NCBI GenBank assembly: GCA_012729455.1
Contig: JAAYDC010000002.1
Coordinates: 1 to 64,000 of the forward strand
Direction of reading: 5' to 3'
DNA from: Chloroflexota bacterium
GTDB lineage: Bacteria > Chloroflexota > Anaerolineae > UBA1429
Length of the DNA: 64,000 bases
Under the pieces are notes generated by a model that was not told the DNA's origin, did no database searches, and saw nothing but the letters and a program-made list of their open reading frames with translations. This document shows positions 11,860 to 20,356 of this stretch, piece by piece (position 1 is the first letter of the stretch; each line of letters starts with the position of its first letter). A program made the translations under genes and the position numbers.

Positions 11860-13118
11860 AAGACCATAATAAAGAAGTCGAACAGCTGGTGGCAAAGGGT
11901 CTGCGAGAAGAGTTCATCACTCGTCAGGAGGTGGAGGAGCTCTTTCCGGGTGACAGTGCGCGTCTTGACCGCGTCGAAGAAGTGATCGCGCGCCTCAATG
12001 ACGAAGGCATCCCCGTTATCGACACCAACGAAGACCCCGATAGCGAGATCAGCGACACCAGCCTGGCGACCATGCCAGAAGCAAGCGACGAGCAGCTGAT
12101 GAGCCAGGCTGAAGCCGAGGCGATCAGCGACCCGGTGCGCATGTATCTGCGCGAAATCGGCACGGTGCCGCTCCTGACGGCGGCCGAGGAATCACGCCTG
12201 GCCAAGGCGATTCACTGCGGCTACGAGGCCGAGGCACGCCTGGATAATCCCAACCTTACGCCCAACAGGCGCACCTATTATGAGCGCTGCTACGATCGGG
12301 GCCTTTTGGCCCAGCATCGTCTGGCCGAGGCTAACCTGCGCCTGGTGGTATCGGTGGCCAAGCGCTACCTGGGGCGCGGTATTTCGCTGCTTGACCTGAT
12401 CCAGGAGGGCAACCTCGGCTTGCTGCGTGCCGTCGAAAAGTTCGACTACCGCAAGGGCTACAAGTTCAGCACCTATGCCACCTGGTGGATCCGTCAGGCT
12501 ATCAGCCACGCGATCGCCGACCAGGCGCGCACCATCCGCATTCCTGTGCACATGGTCGAATCGATCAACCGTGTGCTGCGCTCCAGCCACAACCTACAGC
12601 AGCAGCTCGGGCGCGAGCCGACTGCCGAAGAGATCGCCCTTAATTTAGATATGGTGCCCGGGCTGGATAGCAGCATGATCGAGACCGCCAGAGAGTCCGG
12701 CAACGAGATGCTGATCGCCGACGTCAACCGCCGCGTTGCCCAGGCGGCTGACAAGGTGCGCCATCTGATGCGCGTCTCGCAGGAGCCCATGTCGCTGGAG
12801 ATGCCGGTGGGTTCGGAAGAAAACAGCGTGCTGGTGGATTTCATCCCCGACGATTCGATCGCCAGCCCCGTCGAGGAGACCACCCGCGAGCTGTTAAAGC
12901 AGCAGATGCAGGATATCCTCGGCTCGCTCACCGCGCGCGAACGCGAGGTGCTGGCCATGCGCTTTGGCCTGACGGACGACGAAGAGGCACACACCCTCGA
13001 AGAGGTGGGCCAACGCTTTGGGGTGACGCGCGAACGCATCCGCCAGATCGAGAGCAAGGCCCTGCGCAAGTTAAAGCACCCCTCGCGCAGCAAGAAACTG
13101 CGCGACTATCTGACGTAA
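11856..13118 (+). CDS. sigA: Primary-type RNA polymerase sigma factor (RpoD/SigA)
   Basis: The 420-residue sigma-70 protein recognises standard promoters. Region 1.2 is at [16 protein letters not shown], and region 2 includes [20 protein letters not shown] and [16 protein letters not shown], the -10 recognition helix. Region 4.2 holds the helix-turn-helix [20 protein letters not shown] and ends in the usual [10 protein letters not shown] short region 1.1-like N terminus is present. The dnaG-sigA pair overlaps at ATGA and matches the conserved macromolecular-synthesis order. Its likely targets are the TTGNNN/TANNNT promoters listed here. Confidence 0.95.
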   Translation: MKDHNKEVEQLVAKGLREEFITRQEVEELFPGDSARLDRVEEVIARLNDEGIPVIDTNEDPDSEISDTSLATMPEASDEQLMSQAEAEAISDPVRMYLREIGTVPLLTAAEESRLAKAIHCGYEAEARLDNPNLTPNRRTYYERCYDRGLLAQHRLAEANLRLVVSVAKRYLGRGISLLDLIQEGNLGLLRAVEKFDYRKGYKFSTYATWWIRQAISHAIADQARTIRIPVHMVESINRVLRSSHNLQQQLGREPTAEEIALNLDMVPGLDSSMIETARESGNEMLIADVNRRVAQAADKVRHLMRVSQEPMSLEMPVGSEENSVLVDFIPDDSIASPVEETTRELLKQQMQDILGSLTAREREVLAMRFGLTDDEEAHTLEEVGQRFGVTRERIRQIESKALRKLKHPSRSKKLRDYLT

Positions 13119-13131
13119 CGCACGTTAGCAT

Positions 13132-13159
13132 TTGACGTTTCGGCCGGGATGGCTAGAAT
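13132..13159 (+). promoter_or_regulatory. Predicted promoter of tRNA-Asn
   Basis: TTGACG (13132-13137) and TAGAAT (13154-13159) lie 16 bases apart. The hexamers and spacing are identical to those of the pstS promoter on the other strand near 40 kb. Confidence 0.65.
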
Positions 13160-13177
13160 GCCTTTCAGTAACCGTAT

Positions 13178-13249
13178 TCCTCGGTAGCTCAATGGTAGAG
13201 CGACCGGCTGTTAACCGGTTGGTTGTTGGTTCGAGTCCAGCCCGAGGAG
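13178..13249 (+). tRNA. tRNA-Asn (anticodon GTT)
   Basis: Acceptor arms TCCTCGG and CCGAGGA pair perfectly. The D arm reads AGCTCAATGGTAGAGC. The anticodon loop CTGTTAA gives GTT, and the T arm contains GGTTCGAGTCC. The discriminator is G and CCA is not encoded. Confidence 0.96.
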
Positions 13250-13261
13250 CAGGTCCAAACA

Positions 13262-13292
13262 AAACCCCTCACCCATTATGGGCGAGGGGTTT
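13262..13292. terminator. Bidirectional terminator between tRNA-Asn and the DUF6259-like gene
   Basis: AAACCCCTC (13262-13270) pairs with GAGGGGTTT (13284-13292). Inside it, CCCAT/ATGGG extends the stem past a single A-C mismatch. It is followed by ATGTTATAT, and by a T-rich stretch on the reverse strand. Confidence 0.75.
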
Positions 13293-13314
13293 ATGTTATA
13301 TGAACTTGATACGG

Positions 13315-15390
13315 TTAGATTTTTACCAGCGCCGCCTGAAAGGCCGGCAGCGCGATCTCGCCACGATGCCCCTCGCAAGCCCATTCGCCCTGCCAGGCCT
13401 CTGCGCCCATGTTCACCAGCGCGAGTGCCAGCGAGCCGTCGTCGGCGCGCCATAGCGACCCCATCACCTGCGGTAGTGTCACAGACACGATCGGCTCGAC
13501 GGCAAAGTCGTGCGCGGCGTTCATCATGTGCCACACCGGCGTAAGAGTCGCCGGCGCGGGCGTCAATTCAGGAAAGCCCACCAGCTCGCCCAATGCCATC
13601 CACTTGGTGGCTTCGTGGCGCACCTTGGCGACCTGTTTGGCAAAGGCGGCCGCCGCGGTGTATTCGGGCTTTAAGATCTGCGCGCCCATCCAGCCCAGCT
13701 GCGCGCCAAAGATAAACATCTGTCCCAGCTTGGTGGCAAAGGCGGCCTGGTCGGCCATGTCGCCGTCGAAAATGTAACGCCCAAAGGTCAGCGACCTGCC
13801 GCTGTAGATGGCCGGGTAGAGCGGAATCAGCCCGTCGCGCGTCGAGTTGCACATTAAAAAGGCGTCCAGCTTGTCGGCAAAGGGCTCTGCGGCGTCTTCG
13901 GTGGTGAGCATCGAGTCGGGGTTGGCGCCCTTTGCCAGAGTATGCGCGCGCTCGAGCAGCTCGCGGTAGCCGCGCACCCAAAAGTCGCCGCCGCCGGGCA
14001 GGTGCGGATGCCCCGAATCGTAGCACAGCTTGGCCGGCGCCGCGCTCACCTGGTCGATGTAGACCGCATCCACGCCATACTCGCCGACCAGACGCTCGAC
14101 AATCCCCGCGATCTTGCTCTGCCACTGCTCGGTGGTAGGGCACATCACCGCCAGCGCCACGTGGCTGGCGTAAACTTCGACATATTTTGTCAGCTCTTCA
14201 TCCTTGGCACAGCTCAGCGCAGCGCGTTCGTCGCGCCACGAATCACTGCGCGGATCCCACAGCCGCCCGTTGATGTAGGGCATCACCCGCACGCCGGCAG
14301 CCTGCATGGCCCGCACGCCCTCAGCAAAGCCTTCCTTGGGCGGAAAGTATTCGGGGTAGTGGTCGTCAAAGGGGATCTCGTGCCACGAATACCAGTGCGT
14401 GGCGATGGGCACCTCAAAGTAGGCGGCAAACTGCTCTGCCAGGGGCACGGCATTGATGGCCGATCCGCCCGATTGCAGCCACATGGCAGTTTCCTTGAGC
14501 CACTGCGGTGTGCTGGCGCGCTCCGCTAGCGATTCTTGGGGCCACCAGTAGGCCTGCGGGAGCCACGCGCGGTAGAGCTTGGCGCCCGCCAGCCAGTTGC
14601 CGCGAAAGGCGCCGATCGCCGCCGGATAGGGCATGCGGTAACCCTGCGCCACCCCCACGGCTCCCATACCTTCGGGGTAGGTCACCAGCGCGTACTGCAG
14701 CGCCTGAGCTCCCTCGATCGGGGTTACGACCAGTTCCTTGTCGTAACCCTGCGGGTCGTGAGCCGTCAGGTACAGCCCGGCGCCGCCATCACACAGCGAA
14801 ATGTGCTGCAGGTCGCAGGTACCGCACGGAAAATGGCCGTGGTAGCCCTTGCTGGCGGAAGGGTTGGGGATCAGCTGGCCCCAGCCATTCGGCACAGCCA
14901 ACTCGGCGAATTCACCGGCCGCCAGCGGGCCGATCAGCGGGAACTCGACGCGTTCGACGCCCACAAAGGGCGAGTGGTTATCAACCTCCAGGCGCCACTC
15001 GGCATAAGGAGAGTCGGGCGAAAGGTCGATCAGGACGCGCACATCCAGCACATCGGTCAGCTCACCCACCGCCAAGCTGCGCCAATGCAGGGTCAACAGG
15101 TCGCCGCACATTTCGAGCTCGCACTGGGCAGGCGCGAGGCTATCGAGGCTCACGTCTTCGCGGATGATCGGCTTTTCAAAGCCGCCGGCGCGCCACTCGC
15201 GCTCATAACGCTCGTGGCGCAGCATCAGGCGCCACAGCGGTCCGCCAGGCACGCCCGCGGCGATGAATTCGTGCCCGTCGGCGCCCTGCAGGCTGGTTAG
15301 CTGCCAGTTGGGGGCGCGCTTGAAGGTAAAGCGCACCTGCTGGTTGGCCAGCGTTACGCTGGTGCGGTTGTCAGAGGTGGTGATGCTCAT
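13315..15390 (-). CDS. Putative glycoside-hydrolase-like protein, resembles DUF6259
   Basis: The 691-residue protein has no signal peptide. The N-terminal third looks like a beta-rich carbohydrate-binding or galactose-mutarotase-like domain. The centre looks like a TIM barrel: HWYSWHEIPFDDHYPEYFPP, then AGVRVMPYINGRLWDP, then GVDAVYIDQVSAAPAKLCYD, whose Asp in YIDQV sits where retaining or inverting hydrolases often place an acidic residue. This layout resembles the DUF6259 family, which I recall only by pattern. The start has AAAGGAGG 7 bases upstream. It overlaps the MBL gene by four bases and ends a run of sugar-related genes. Substrate and activity are unknown. Confidence 0.6.
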   Translation of the reverse strand: MSITTSDNRTSVTLANQQVRFTFKRAPNWQLTSLQGADGHEFIAAGVPGGPLWRLMLRHERYEREWRAGGFEKPIIREDVSLDSLAPAQCELEMCGDLLTLHWRSLAVGELTDVLDVRVLIDLSPDSPYAEWRLEVDNHSPFVGVERVEFPLIGPLAAGEFAELAVPNGWGQLIPNPSASKGYHGHFPCGTCDLQHISLCDGGAGLYLTAHDPQGYDKELVVTPIEGAQALQYALVTYPEGMGAVGVAQGYRMPYPAAIGAFRGNWLAGAKLYRAWLPQAYWWPQESLAERASTPQWLKETAMWLQSGGSAINAVPLAEQFAAYFEVPIATHWYSWHEIPFDDHYPEYFPPKEGFAEGVRAMQAAGVRVMPYINGRLWDPRSDSWRDERAALSCAKDEELTKYVEVYASHVALAVMCPTTEQWQSKIAGIVERLVGEYGVDAVYIDQVSAAPAKLCYDSGHPHLPGGGDFWVRGYRELLERAHTLAKGANPDSMLTTEDAAEPFADKLDAFLMCNSTRDGLIPLYPAIYSGRSLTFGRYIFDGDMADQAAFATKLGQMFIFGAQLGWMGAQILKPEYTAAAAFAKQVAKVRHEATKWMALGELVGFPELTPAPATLTPVWHMMNAAHDFAVEPIVSVTLPQVMGSLWRADDGSLALALVNMGAEAWQGEWACEGHRGEIALPAFQAALVKI

Positions 15391-16175
15391 GATGGCCTCC
15401 TTTCGGGCGGGTAAATCCAGGTTTCACCTTGCGAGAGCAGCACGGGTACAACCTTGGGCGCCAGCTCGCGGCAGGCCTCCAGGAACTGGGCCGGGTTGCC
15501 GTTGTGTTCGGCAAACATCCAAAAGTGGCAGGGGATGGCGTACTCGGCGCCGGAAACGGCAGCCAGCTGGGCAGCCTGCACCCCGTCGAGGTTGCCAAAG
15601 GCGCCATTGATCGGTGGGATGATGACCTGCGGATGCAGGCCGATGGCATCCTGCATGCGTTCGGGGCGGTAAGCCGTATCGCCCACCTGCCAGACCCTTA
15701 TCCCGCCGCATTCGACCACTACCCCGATGGCGTGCGGCGTGCCCTCGCCGTGGTCGGCATATACGCCCCACAGCGTCACGTCGCCCAGGGTGAGATGCTC
15801 GCCCGCAGCCAGGGCGCTGTAGCGTGCACGCGGCAGCCCCATGCGTTCATATTCGGGGATGCAATCGAGCGCGCCGACGAAATGCGTGCGCGGATTGCGC
15901 GCGATGATCGGCAGGGCGTCCAGGTCGAGGTGATCGCCATGGGCGTGCGTCGAAATGACATAATCCGCCTCGACCTCGTCCGCCTCGACGGGCGTGCCCA
16001 TCAGGCGCTTGAAGCCATGCATGCGGTAGACGTAATCGGAGAGGTAGGGGTCGACATAAAGGATCGTGCCGGCCGGCGTTTTAAAAACACAGCCGGCCTG
16101 TGCGAGCCAGGTGATCGCCAGGGTTCCCTGCGCGACCGTCAGTTCGCGCAAACGTTGGGCGGTGCGGATAGTCAT
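15387..16175 (-). CDS. MBL-fold metallo-hydrolase, UlaG-like
   Basis: The 262-residue cytoplasmic protein carries the metallo-beta-lactamase motif HAHGDH at residues 77-82 after YVDPYLSD and DYVIST. Later metal-ligand candidates are in VWQVGDTAYRP and YAIPCHFWMFAEH. It resembles COG2220/UlaG-type hydrolases, some of which open L-ascorbate-6-phosphate lactone. Its place between a mutarotase and a hydrolase-like gene favours a sugar-lactone or sugar-phosphate substrate, but that is inference. GGAG lies 7 bases before the ATG, and the stop overlaps the downstream start by four bases. Confidence 0.75.
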   Translation of the reverse strand: MTIRTAQRLRELTVAQGTLAITWLAQAGCVFKTPAGTILYVDPYLSDYVYRMHGFKRLMGTPVEADEVEADYVISTHAHGDHLDLDALPIIARNPRTHFVGALDCIPEYERMGLPRARYSALAAGEHLTLGDVTLWGVYADHGEGTPHAIGVVVECGGIRVWQVGDTAYRPERMQDAIGLHPQVIIPPINGAFGNLDGVQAAQLAAVSGAEYAIPCHFWMFAEHNGNPAQFLEACRELAPKVVPVLLSQGETWIYPPERRPS

Positions 16176-16184
16176 GTCGTCTCC

Positions 16185-17180
16185 TTAGTCCGGAATCTCG
16201 CCGATGAGGCGCTCGAGCCCCGTGCGACCGTTGCCGAGGTGCAATTCGACGTGCCACGTGCAGCTGGCATGCGGCGCCAGGGTAAAGGATGCCCCGCGCT
16301 GGCTGGCGATGTCGATGGCATCCGGCCAGCCCTTGCAGGGCTCGAGGATCACGGTATAGGCCTCTTGCCCGCGATCGGGCCAGGCTCCGCGCAGCGCGCA
16401 GACTCCCACATAGGGAATTTCGCTGCGGTCAAACGTAAAGCAGGCATAGTTCCCCGTATCAGCCTGCCAGAGGGCTGCCCAACCGGCTTCAAGCCCGCCG
16501 GTGTAGAGTTTATAGTTGCTGCCGGCGCGCGGCGGCCCCGGACGCGAGAGGTCGAGGGGTTCGCCCGAGCTGGTGATGACGTGCGGCCAGGTGTGCTTGG
16601 CGAGGAACCCGCCCAGGTGACCGCCGTCAGAAGCCTCCATGATGATCTGTGCCCCCTCCGGCACCAGAATGCGCGTCTGGGGGGTGATGTTAAAAAACGG
16701 GTGCATCGACCACAGCACCGGCATGGAGTAGGGAGAGAGGTTCTCGGCGCGGTAATCGACCCTTAGTGTGCCGGCGGAGGGTAGGCTGAGGCGCCGTTCA
16801 AAGTGATAGGGCAGTCTGACGCCGTGCACCCACATCATCACGCCGCCCTCATCGGCGCGCCATCTCCAGGGCTGCTGCCAGATCTCGCCATGGTCGGCGA
16901 TCACGGTTCCCTGCCAGGGCTCGGCTGGGTAGGGGGCCGGGTTAATGGTGGGAAAGCACTCGTCCCAGCCGGAGATGTCGTAATCGGTGAATACCGCGTC
17001 GTAGGGCGCGGGTGTGAGGGCGCGGTCGGGCTGACGCCACATGAATTCGTAACCGCTCGTGAGGTCCTTGACCGAGATGATCTTGCCGCCCAGGGCGGGG
17101 ATCGTCACGATCTGCAGGCTGGCATCCCGCAGGCAGAGTGCCTCGCGGGCCTCGTAGCGCATCTGGCAGAACTCGACCAT
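16185..17180 (-). CDS. Aldose 1-epimerase / galactose mutarotase-like protein
   Basis: The 331-residue protein has the beta-sandwich pattern of the aldose-epimerase superfamily: IPALGGKIISVKDL near the N terminus, GWDECFPTINP, a repeated strand pattern ending in HPFFNITPQTRI, and CFTFDRSEIPYVGVCALRG. Members interconvert alpha and beta anomers or act on modified sugars. The exact substrate cannot be read from the sequence. The ATG has GGAGGTG 5 bases upstream. It lies 9 bases before the MBL gene and downstream of the broken solute-binding gene, so it was probably part of one sugar-uptake and processing operon. Confidence 0.7.
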   Translation of the reverse strand: MVEFCQMRYEAREALCLRDASLQIVTIPALGGKIISVKDLTSGYEFMWRQPDRALTPAPYDAVFTDYDISGWDECFPTINPAPYPAEPWQGTVIADHGEIWQQPWRWRADEGGVMMWVHGVRLPYHFERRLSLPSAGTLRVDYRAENLSPYSMPVLWSMHPFFNITPQTRILVPEGAQIIMEASDGGHLGGFLAKHTWPHVITSSGEPLDLSRPGPPRAGSNYKLYTGGLEAGWAALWQADTGNYACFTFDRSEIPYVGVCALRGAWPDRGQEAYTVILEPCKGWPDAIDIASQRGASFTLAPHASCTWHVELHLGNGRTGLERLIGEIPD

Positions 17181-17301
17181 GGCACACCTCCGGGACGGAT
17201 GTCATGCTTACCCGGCGGCATTATATCCGAGGAGCAGGGCCTGTCCAGGAGGCCAACCCACAGGCGTCCTATTCACGCGCTGCGCGGCTGAACCCCGGCA
17301 G

Positions 17302-18600
17302 CTACTGAGCCGGCGCAGTCTCCATCTTTTTCTGGATGGCGTCCAGCACGCTCTGGAGCGGCTCGTCCTTGGCGAGGGCTGCTTCGATGGTATTGTGTAG
17401 GCGTCAAACTCGCGCCGATAAGCTGCCATGTTAAAAGCGTTATAGATCAGCAGTTTGCCCTCCAGCGCCGCACTGCCCGCTTCAAGCGCCAGCTGGTCGC
17501 CCAGTTCGGCAGGTTCGAGGGCTCTGTGCACCGAATTGCGCGCCGGCAGATAGAGCTCGGGGGGCGCTGGCGGCTGAGGCCCTCCAGCAGGCCAAAGGCG
17601 GCATCGCCATCGGCGGCCTTGGCCGACACCATGAATACATAAACCTGTGCGGTGGTGGCGGCCTGCTTGCCAACCGGCAGGGCGGTGGCGCCCCAGTTAA
17701 AGGGCCAGGCTCTGGCGGGGTCGGTAAAATCGCCCCCACGCTGCGAATACGCGTCATACCACATGCCGATGCTGCCCTGGTTGATGGCACGTTCCAGGTC
17801 AGATGCACTTTGGCCAAAGTTGCGGATCTGTTCGGCCCGGGTGGGAAAGCCGTGCTGATTGTTGATCACACCAGTCAGCCAGGCGAGCGCCTCGGTGTTG
17901 GCCGGCAGGTTAAAGGTGGGGCCGCTAAAGGTGGCATAATCGTCATACAGCGTGCCGCCGTTCTGGTAGATGAGGGTGGGCAGCACCACATTGTGGGAGA
18001 GGATCAGAGCGCCGAACACGCCCTCGTCGGGTTGGCTGATGGCGGCCGCCTTTTCGCTAAAGGTTTGCCAGTTCAGACCCTCGGCGGGCGGCTCGACGCC
18101 AACGGCCTGAAACAGGTCGGTGTTGTAATAGAGGATCACCGGGTCGACGAACCAGGGGATTGCCCACTGCTCGCCGCCGCGCTGAAAGGCCTCCAGCAAG
18201 CCGGCGGGATAATCCTCCTGCCAGGCTTTAGGGTCCAGCTCCATCCAGGTTTGAGGGTGGCAACCTCACCCGCCTCAGCCAGGCGGCCCATAAAGACGGA
18301 TGGCAGGAGCACTAGGTCAAAGTCAGCGGCGCTGAGGCTTTCGAGACTGCCGAAATTGAGCGGCACCAGCTCGACCGTCACGTTGGGATGTTCGGCAGTG
18401 TAGGCATCGGCGGCATCCTGAAAGCCCTTGGTGACGGCGTCGTTAACGGCACTGTTAGAGCTCAAAAATGTAAAGTAGCCAAAGCGAAGTGTTATCGACC
18501 TGGTGGGCACCGGAACGGCCTGGCAGCAGCCGCTCAGAGCAGCCGTCAGCAGGATGCCGCACAGGATGATCCGCAGGGTGGTGGTGATTCGTACCATCAT
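17302..18600 (-). pseudogene. ABC sugar-type solute-binding lipoprotein, broken by three frameshifts
   Basis: The start has AAGGAGG before ATG 18600 and encodes a lipoprotein signal peptide with lipobox LSGC. The mature part reads as an extracellular solute-binding protein (AYTAEHPNVTVELVPLNF, WAIPWFVDPVILYYNTDLF). The frame breaks at about 18250 (one base missing before TGGATGGAG), at a C6 run near 17561-17566, and near 17400 before NTIEAALAKDEPLQSVLDAI. The restored chain ends at the TAG at 17302. No permease or ATPase gene is adjacent. Three lesions in 1.3 kb, with intact genes on both sides, argue for real decay, although the homopolymer site alone could be a sequencing error. Confidence 0.8.
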
Positions 18601-18642
18601 CTTGCCTCCTTGACGGGCGCGGTGACGCAGCGTGTTAGCTCG

Positions 18643-18671
18643 ATGGTAACGGATTGTGACGGCGCGAGCAA
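18643..18671 (-). promoter_or_regulatory. Possible promoter of the broken solute-binding gene
   Basis: On the minus strand, TTGCTC (18671-18666) and TACCAT (18648-18643) are 17 bases apart. It is a weaker match than the others in this window. Confidence 0.35.
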
Positions 18672-18689
18672 ACGCGCCCGACTTTGTCA

Positions 18690-18800
18690 TTGTCTGTCAC
18701 CTGCTGGAGAGCACTCGACAAAACTCAGCGTGATGCCCAAAGTCAGCTCCAACAGGCGCATGGCTCGATACGGTCAGTTCGGTCGTCTCGGTGGACTGTT
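18690..18800 (-). pseudogene. Third, most degraded remnant of the small lipoprotein family
   Basis: Read on the minus strand, it gives RLLELTLGITLSFVECS, clearly related to SLFELTPGITLSFVERS in the copy at 19654-20341. The match at DNA level is also obvious (GGGCATCACGCTGAGTTT shared exactly). No start, no signal peptide and no further conserved part can be followed, and a stop appears shortly after. It lies upstream of the broken solute-binding gene. Confidence 0.6.
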
Positions 18801-18876
18801 ATGTGATCAGGTTACGCACATAACACTCCGGAAGATGTTCACCGCCTGGTGCAGCTCTTCGCTACCGGTCAGGTCC

Positions 18877-19568
18877 CTACAGTGGCAGTGGATATACCTC
18901 ATTGAGCATCGGGTAAAGCCCATAGCCCCGCCAGGGCTGCTCGGTCTCCTCCAGGGTGAGCGGGGCGCTGGGGCGCACATGGTTGATATAGTTCAGCACG
19001 GCCTCATCGAACGCGTTGGTGTTGATGTAGGTGATCCTTTGACACACCGAAAACGGGGTTACGATAACCATATCATCGATGTCATATGCGTCCATCGAGA
19101 CGATCACACCCAGCTCTCGGTAGATCAAGAGCAGCTTATGACTCGATTGCACCAAGCTGGGCCAGTCCTGCACCACCGCCACCGCGTCGGGCTTGCCGTA
19201 GAGCGCCAGCACGCGGTAGAGGTGGGTGTCTTTGAAATACGATCCTGGTAACAACATAGTTTTCGACACTCAAACCGCCCAGCATCTGACCGGGAATCCC
19301 AAAATATAGGTGGCGGGTTTCATCCCAGCCAGGATTGTCATAGTGCATCTGGATGACCGGTGAGAGCTCCAGAGTGTGCACGGCGTCCATGACATAGGTC
19401 TCACCGGGGGGTGATGCCATTCCAGCAGGGCGGCGGGCAGCTGGATTGCGAGAGGTACCGCGTGCTGGCCGAGACCCAGGCGACGAGCCCATCGCACTGG
19501 CAGGCCTGACAGCTGCAGCTGATCAGCAAAAAAACAACGATCAAGATCGCCACGGTCCTATGTGACAT
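18877..19568 (-). pseudogene. Decayed small lipoprotein gene, copy 1
   Basis: CAGGAG before ATG 19568 starts a lipoprotein signal (AILIVVFLLISC) followed by SSCPPPCWNGITP. The frame then shifts at a C6 run near 19413, continues as GETYVMDAVHTLELSPVIQM, and shifts again at GTATTTCAAAG near 19230. It continues as KDTHLYRVLALYGKPDAVAV down to LNEVYPLPL and the stop at 18877. Restored, the chain would be about 225-230 residues. It is paralogous to the copy directly upstream. The role is unknown; the C-P-x-P-C-W-x-G-I-x-P motif marks the family. Confidence 0.75.
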
Positions 19569-19653
19569 GGATCTCCTGACGGGCTATACCCCTATTCTAT
19601 ACCGATTTTATCGTTGCAGCGCCTCCAATGCGGCGGGTTGGGTGTTTGCGTTT

Positions 19654-20341
19654 TCATCGCGCTGCCTCGCTGCTTTGGAGATCTGCGTACCAGCCATAGC
19701 CCAGCCAGGGCTGCTCTGTTTCCTTCAGGGTGAGCCGGTAGCTGGGCTGATAACGGTTGATATATCTGATCAGAGTCTTGTCAAAAGTCTCGGTGTTAAG
19801 ATAGGTGATCGATTGACACAGCGAAAGCGGGGTTACCGCGACGATTTTCTCGCCAGGCACATACAATCGGGCGATCACCCCCGACTTGCGATAGATCAAC
19901 AGCACCTCTGTGCGCGACCGCAGGGAGGCGTACTTGTCCCGCACTACGGCTACCGCGTCGGGCTTGCCGTAGAGCGCCAGCACGCGAAAGGTGAAAGCTG
20001 TCCTCGAAAACACACTGCGAAACGACGTAATTCCTGGCGTTCAGCCTGCCACGCATGCCCTGGGCGACCTCAAACGCGAGATATTGGGGGTCGACTTCTG
20101 AAGAGCGCTCGACGAAACTCAGCGTGATGCCCGGAGTCAGCTCAAACAGACTTACGGCATCGATAATACGGGTCGTGCCGGGCACAATACCGTTCCAGCA
20201 GGGCGATGGGCAGCTGGATTGCGACAGGTGGCTGGTGCTGGCGGAGACCAGGACGGATACCCCATGCGCGTAATAAGCCAAGCAGGCGCAGGAGACCACC
20301 AGGAACCCCAGCAGAATCAATGCGAGCAGCTTTTTGAACAC
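19654..20341 (-). pseudogene. Decayed small lipoprotein gene, copy 2
   Basis: A GTG start at 20341 with AGGAG upstream opens a lipoprotein signal (LLALILLGFLVVSC). Then come SQSSCPSPCWNGIVPGTT and a region ending NARNYVVSQCVFEDSFH. There the frame breaks (CACCTTTCGCGTG lacks two bases relative to copy 1). The second frame continues FRVLALYGKPDAVAVVRDKY to GYGWYADLQSSEAAR. The two copies align along their whole length, so the gene arose by duplication. Each has a different lesion, so the decay came after it. Confidence 0.75.
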
Positions 20342-20356
20342 GGTTCTCCTGTTGAC

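Noticed and set aside
15429-16766. A 445-residue open frame on the plus strand
   Set aside because: It is the reverse-strand shadow of the MBL hydrolase and mutarotase genes, whose motifs are clear on the minus strand.
18877-20341. Programmed ribosomal frameshift shared by the two lipoprotein copies
   Set aside because: Both copies shift frame in the same region, but the lesions differ: one extra T at GTATTTCAAA in copy 1 versus two missing bases at CACCTTTCGC in copy 2. Copy 1 also has a further C6 shift. Independent decay explains this better.
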